Shown here in pieces: positions 62,721 through 64,000 of a stretch of DNA of 64,000 bases. Under the pieces are notes generated by a model. The model saw only the letters and a program-made list of their open reading frames with translations, did not search any database and was not told the origin of the DNA. Within the stretch, counting starts at the first letter, position 1. Each line of letters begins with the position of its first letter. Both the position numbers and the translations under genes were made by a program. Source of the DNA: Hydractinia symbiolongicarpus (Eukaryota; Cnidaria; Hydrozoa; Anthoathecata; Hydractiniidae); assembly GCF_029227915.1 (NCBI RefSeq), contig NC_079883.1:18664001-18728000 (forward strand). Direction: 5' to 3'.

Positions 62721-63659
62721 AGTGGGTGTTAATAAGCTGCATATGCCGTAAAAAGTGCAGGTGTTTTCGAGCAAGTTTGGTGTTTTGAAAAAAAAACTCG
62801 AGTATTTGCCCGACAAAAACCTGTATAGACCCGAATAATGCTCCAAAAAGCAAAGAAAAACGGACACTAATAATGATTTAAAAAATTAAAAAATAAACTT
62901 ATATAATATAATGGTAGTGAAGTTTTTAAAAGAACTGTTTTCAATAGTTTTCAATAAAATTTACTTGATAAAAAACTTATATATTAACTTTATTAACTTC
63001 TTTATCTTTAAGCGCCTTCTTTCAACTATCGACTGCATGAACGAGGTTGCCGACTTGCCAGAAACGCCGCAAAAACGACGGGGCTGTCGGTCGAGTTCTG
63101 GCAATTTAATAAAAACTTGAAATTTCGCCTGGAGAAACCCGAACTCAACCCGAAACAACATTTTTTAAACATTTATTACCACGTATAATTTATACCTTTA
63201 ATGTCGAGGAATGGTAGTGAAAGACTGTTTTCCATATCATTTATTTCATACCAAAAACCCGAAAAAAATGCCTGTGGCTGCCCTGACATACACAGCGTTT
63301 TCGGCGAGTCGGCACCCTCGTCTGCATGTTACAAGAAATTGCACTTCAGGAAAGCTCCGGGCGAGTTCGTGAAAGTGCGGGTGTTTTTGGCTAATTTAAT
63401 TCGAAAAATTCCCAAATTCGACTCCACATATGCGGGCGTTTGCGGCTTATCGGCAACCACTTCTAAACTCAGCAAAATTTTTTCCCCTTGGCACTAAACT
63501 ATGGCAGCACCTCACAGAAACTTTAAACTAAGTTCACCCAATCTCCCATTTTACAGGATTCCAGTGTTGGAAGGTATGTAATTAGCAAAAGTGGTACATA
63601 TATAGCTAGCTAGCTATTACTTTATTTTTTCCCAGTCAGCATACATAGATAGATAGATG
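62721..63659. other. Intergenic, no gene supported
   Basis: Short ORFs on both strands show no recognisable domain. It holds a GCTAGCTAGC run near 63605. Confidence 0.35.
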
Positions 63660-64000
63660 TGCATATTTTACATGGCTAGCCTCACAAATATCGAGGGATG
63701 TACCCTGTCTATTATTTCCAGGAGGGGCCATGGCTTAGATGGAGAGTCCTAGAGTATTTAATGCTCATTTTGAGCTACGCAGACCCAATTAGTAGGGCCC
63801 ACGCTCTACTAGATAACTCCCGGCAACATCCAACGGCCCACACAGTGTGCCATCTCCCCAATTTCCCTCACATGGCTTGGGTTAACCCGGGGCTATGGTA
63901 ACATTCACTCGCCCATGTTGAATCGCCGTCAAGAGGAATCGAACCCCGGTCTCCCGCACAGAGTACGAAAGCTATAACCACTAATCTACGGCGCCACATG
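63660..64000 (-). mobile_element. tRNA-derived SINE at the right edge
   Basis: On the minus strand, from 63998, a tRNA-like head reads GTAGATTAGTGG (A box) and GGGGTTCGATTCC (B box) within 70 bases. A body of about 230 bases and a TCTATCTATCTATG-type end near 63650 follow. Whether it continues past the window cannot be seen. Confidence 0.65.

Overview
The window is eukaryotic, AT-rich animal DNA, most likely from a cnidarian (probably a medusozoan). Two things support this. There is a spliced host gene with canonical GT-AG introns. There is also a dense, diverse load of transposons: a PHD/endonuclease LINE, a Penelope element, Ty3/Gypsy, tRNA-derived SINEs, a Helentron and a Polinton/Maverick. 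The species is not determinable from sequence alone.

Layout. (1) 1-1610, minus strand: a five-exon gene piece that ends in a ULP1/SENP-like (C48) cysteine peptidase domain, running off the window edge. (2) 2017-32787, plus strand: a nine-exon YIF1 gene (Golgi/ER trafficking membrane protein, 325 codons) spread over about 31 kb. Its introns hold nearly everything up to 32.6 kb. Intron 1 has a broken LINE that itself carries a 940-bp inverted-repeat insertion. Intron 3 has a SINE, a Penelope fragment, a near-identical 2.6-kb x 3 tandem array and a (CTGT)n-bearing repeat element. Intron 6 has a 129-bp minisatellite and further copies of that element. Intron 8 has a complete single-exon alpha-1,3-fucosyltransferase gene on the opposite strand. 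(3) 33.85-38.84 kb: a LINE 3' fragment, then a 5'-truncated Ty3/Gypsy element. (4) 39.58-60.76 kb, minus strand: a Helentron (2A-like motif, cysteine-protease domain, 17-residue repeats, HUH Rep, PIF1-type helicase, APE-type endonuclease), split inside its helicase by (5) a complete-ended Polinton, 41019-55580, with 211-bp terminal inverted repeats and a 6-bp target duplication. (6) 60.76-64.0 kb: non-coding DNA with dispersed repeats and a tRNA-derived SINE at the right edge.

The Polinton carries a protein-primed DNA polymerase B, integrase, packaging ATPase, jelly-roll major capsid protein, a probable minor capsid protein, a BRO-family protein and a set of small membrane or structural ORFs. 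Many genes are broken by frameshifts or stops, and no adenovirus-type protease was found. The Helentron is broken almost only at A/T homopolymers, so either decay or assembly error is possible.

Confidence is highest for YIF1, the fucosyltransferase, the Polinton boundaries and the Polinton/Helentron nesting. It is lower for the functions of the small Polinton ORFs and for the classification of the intronic repeats.
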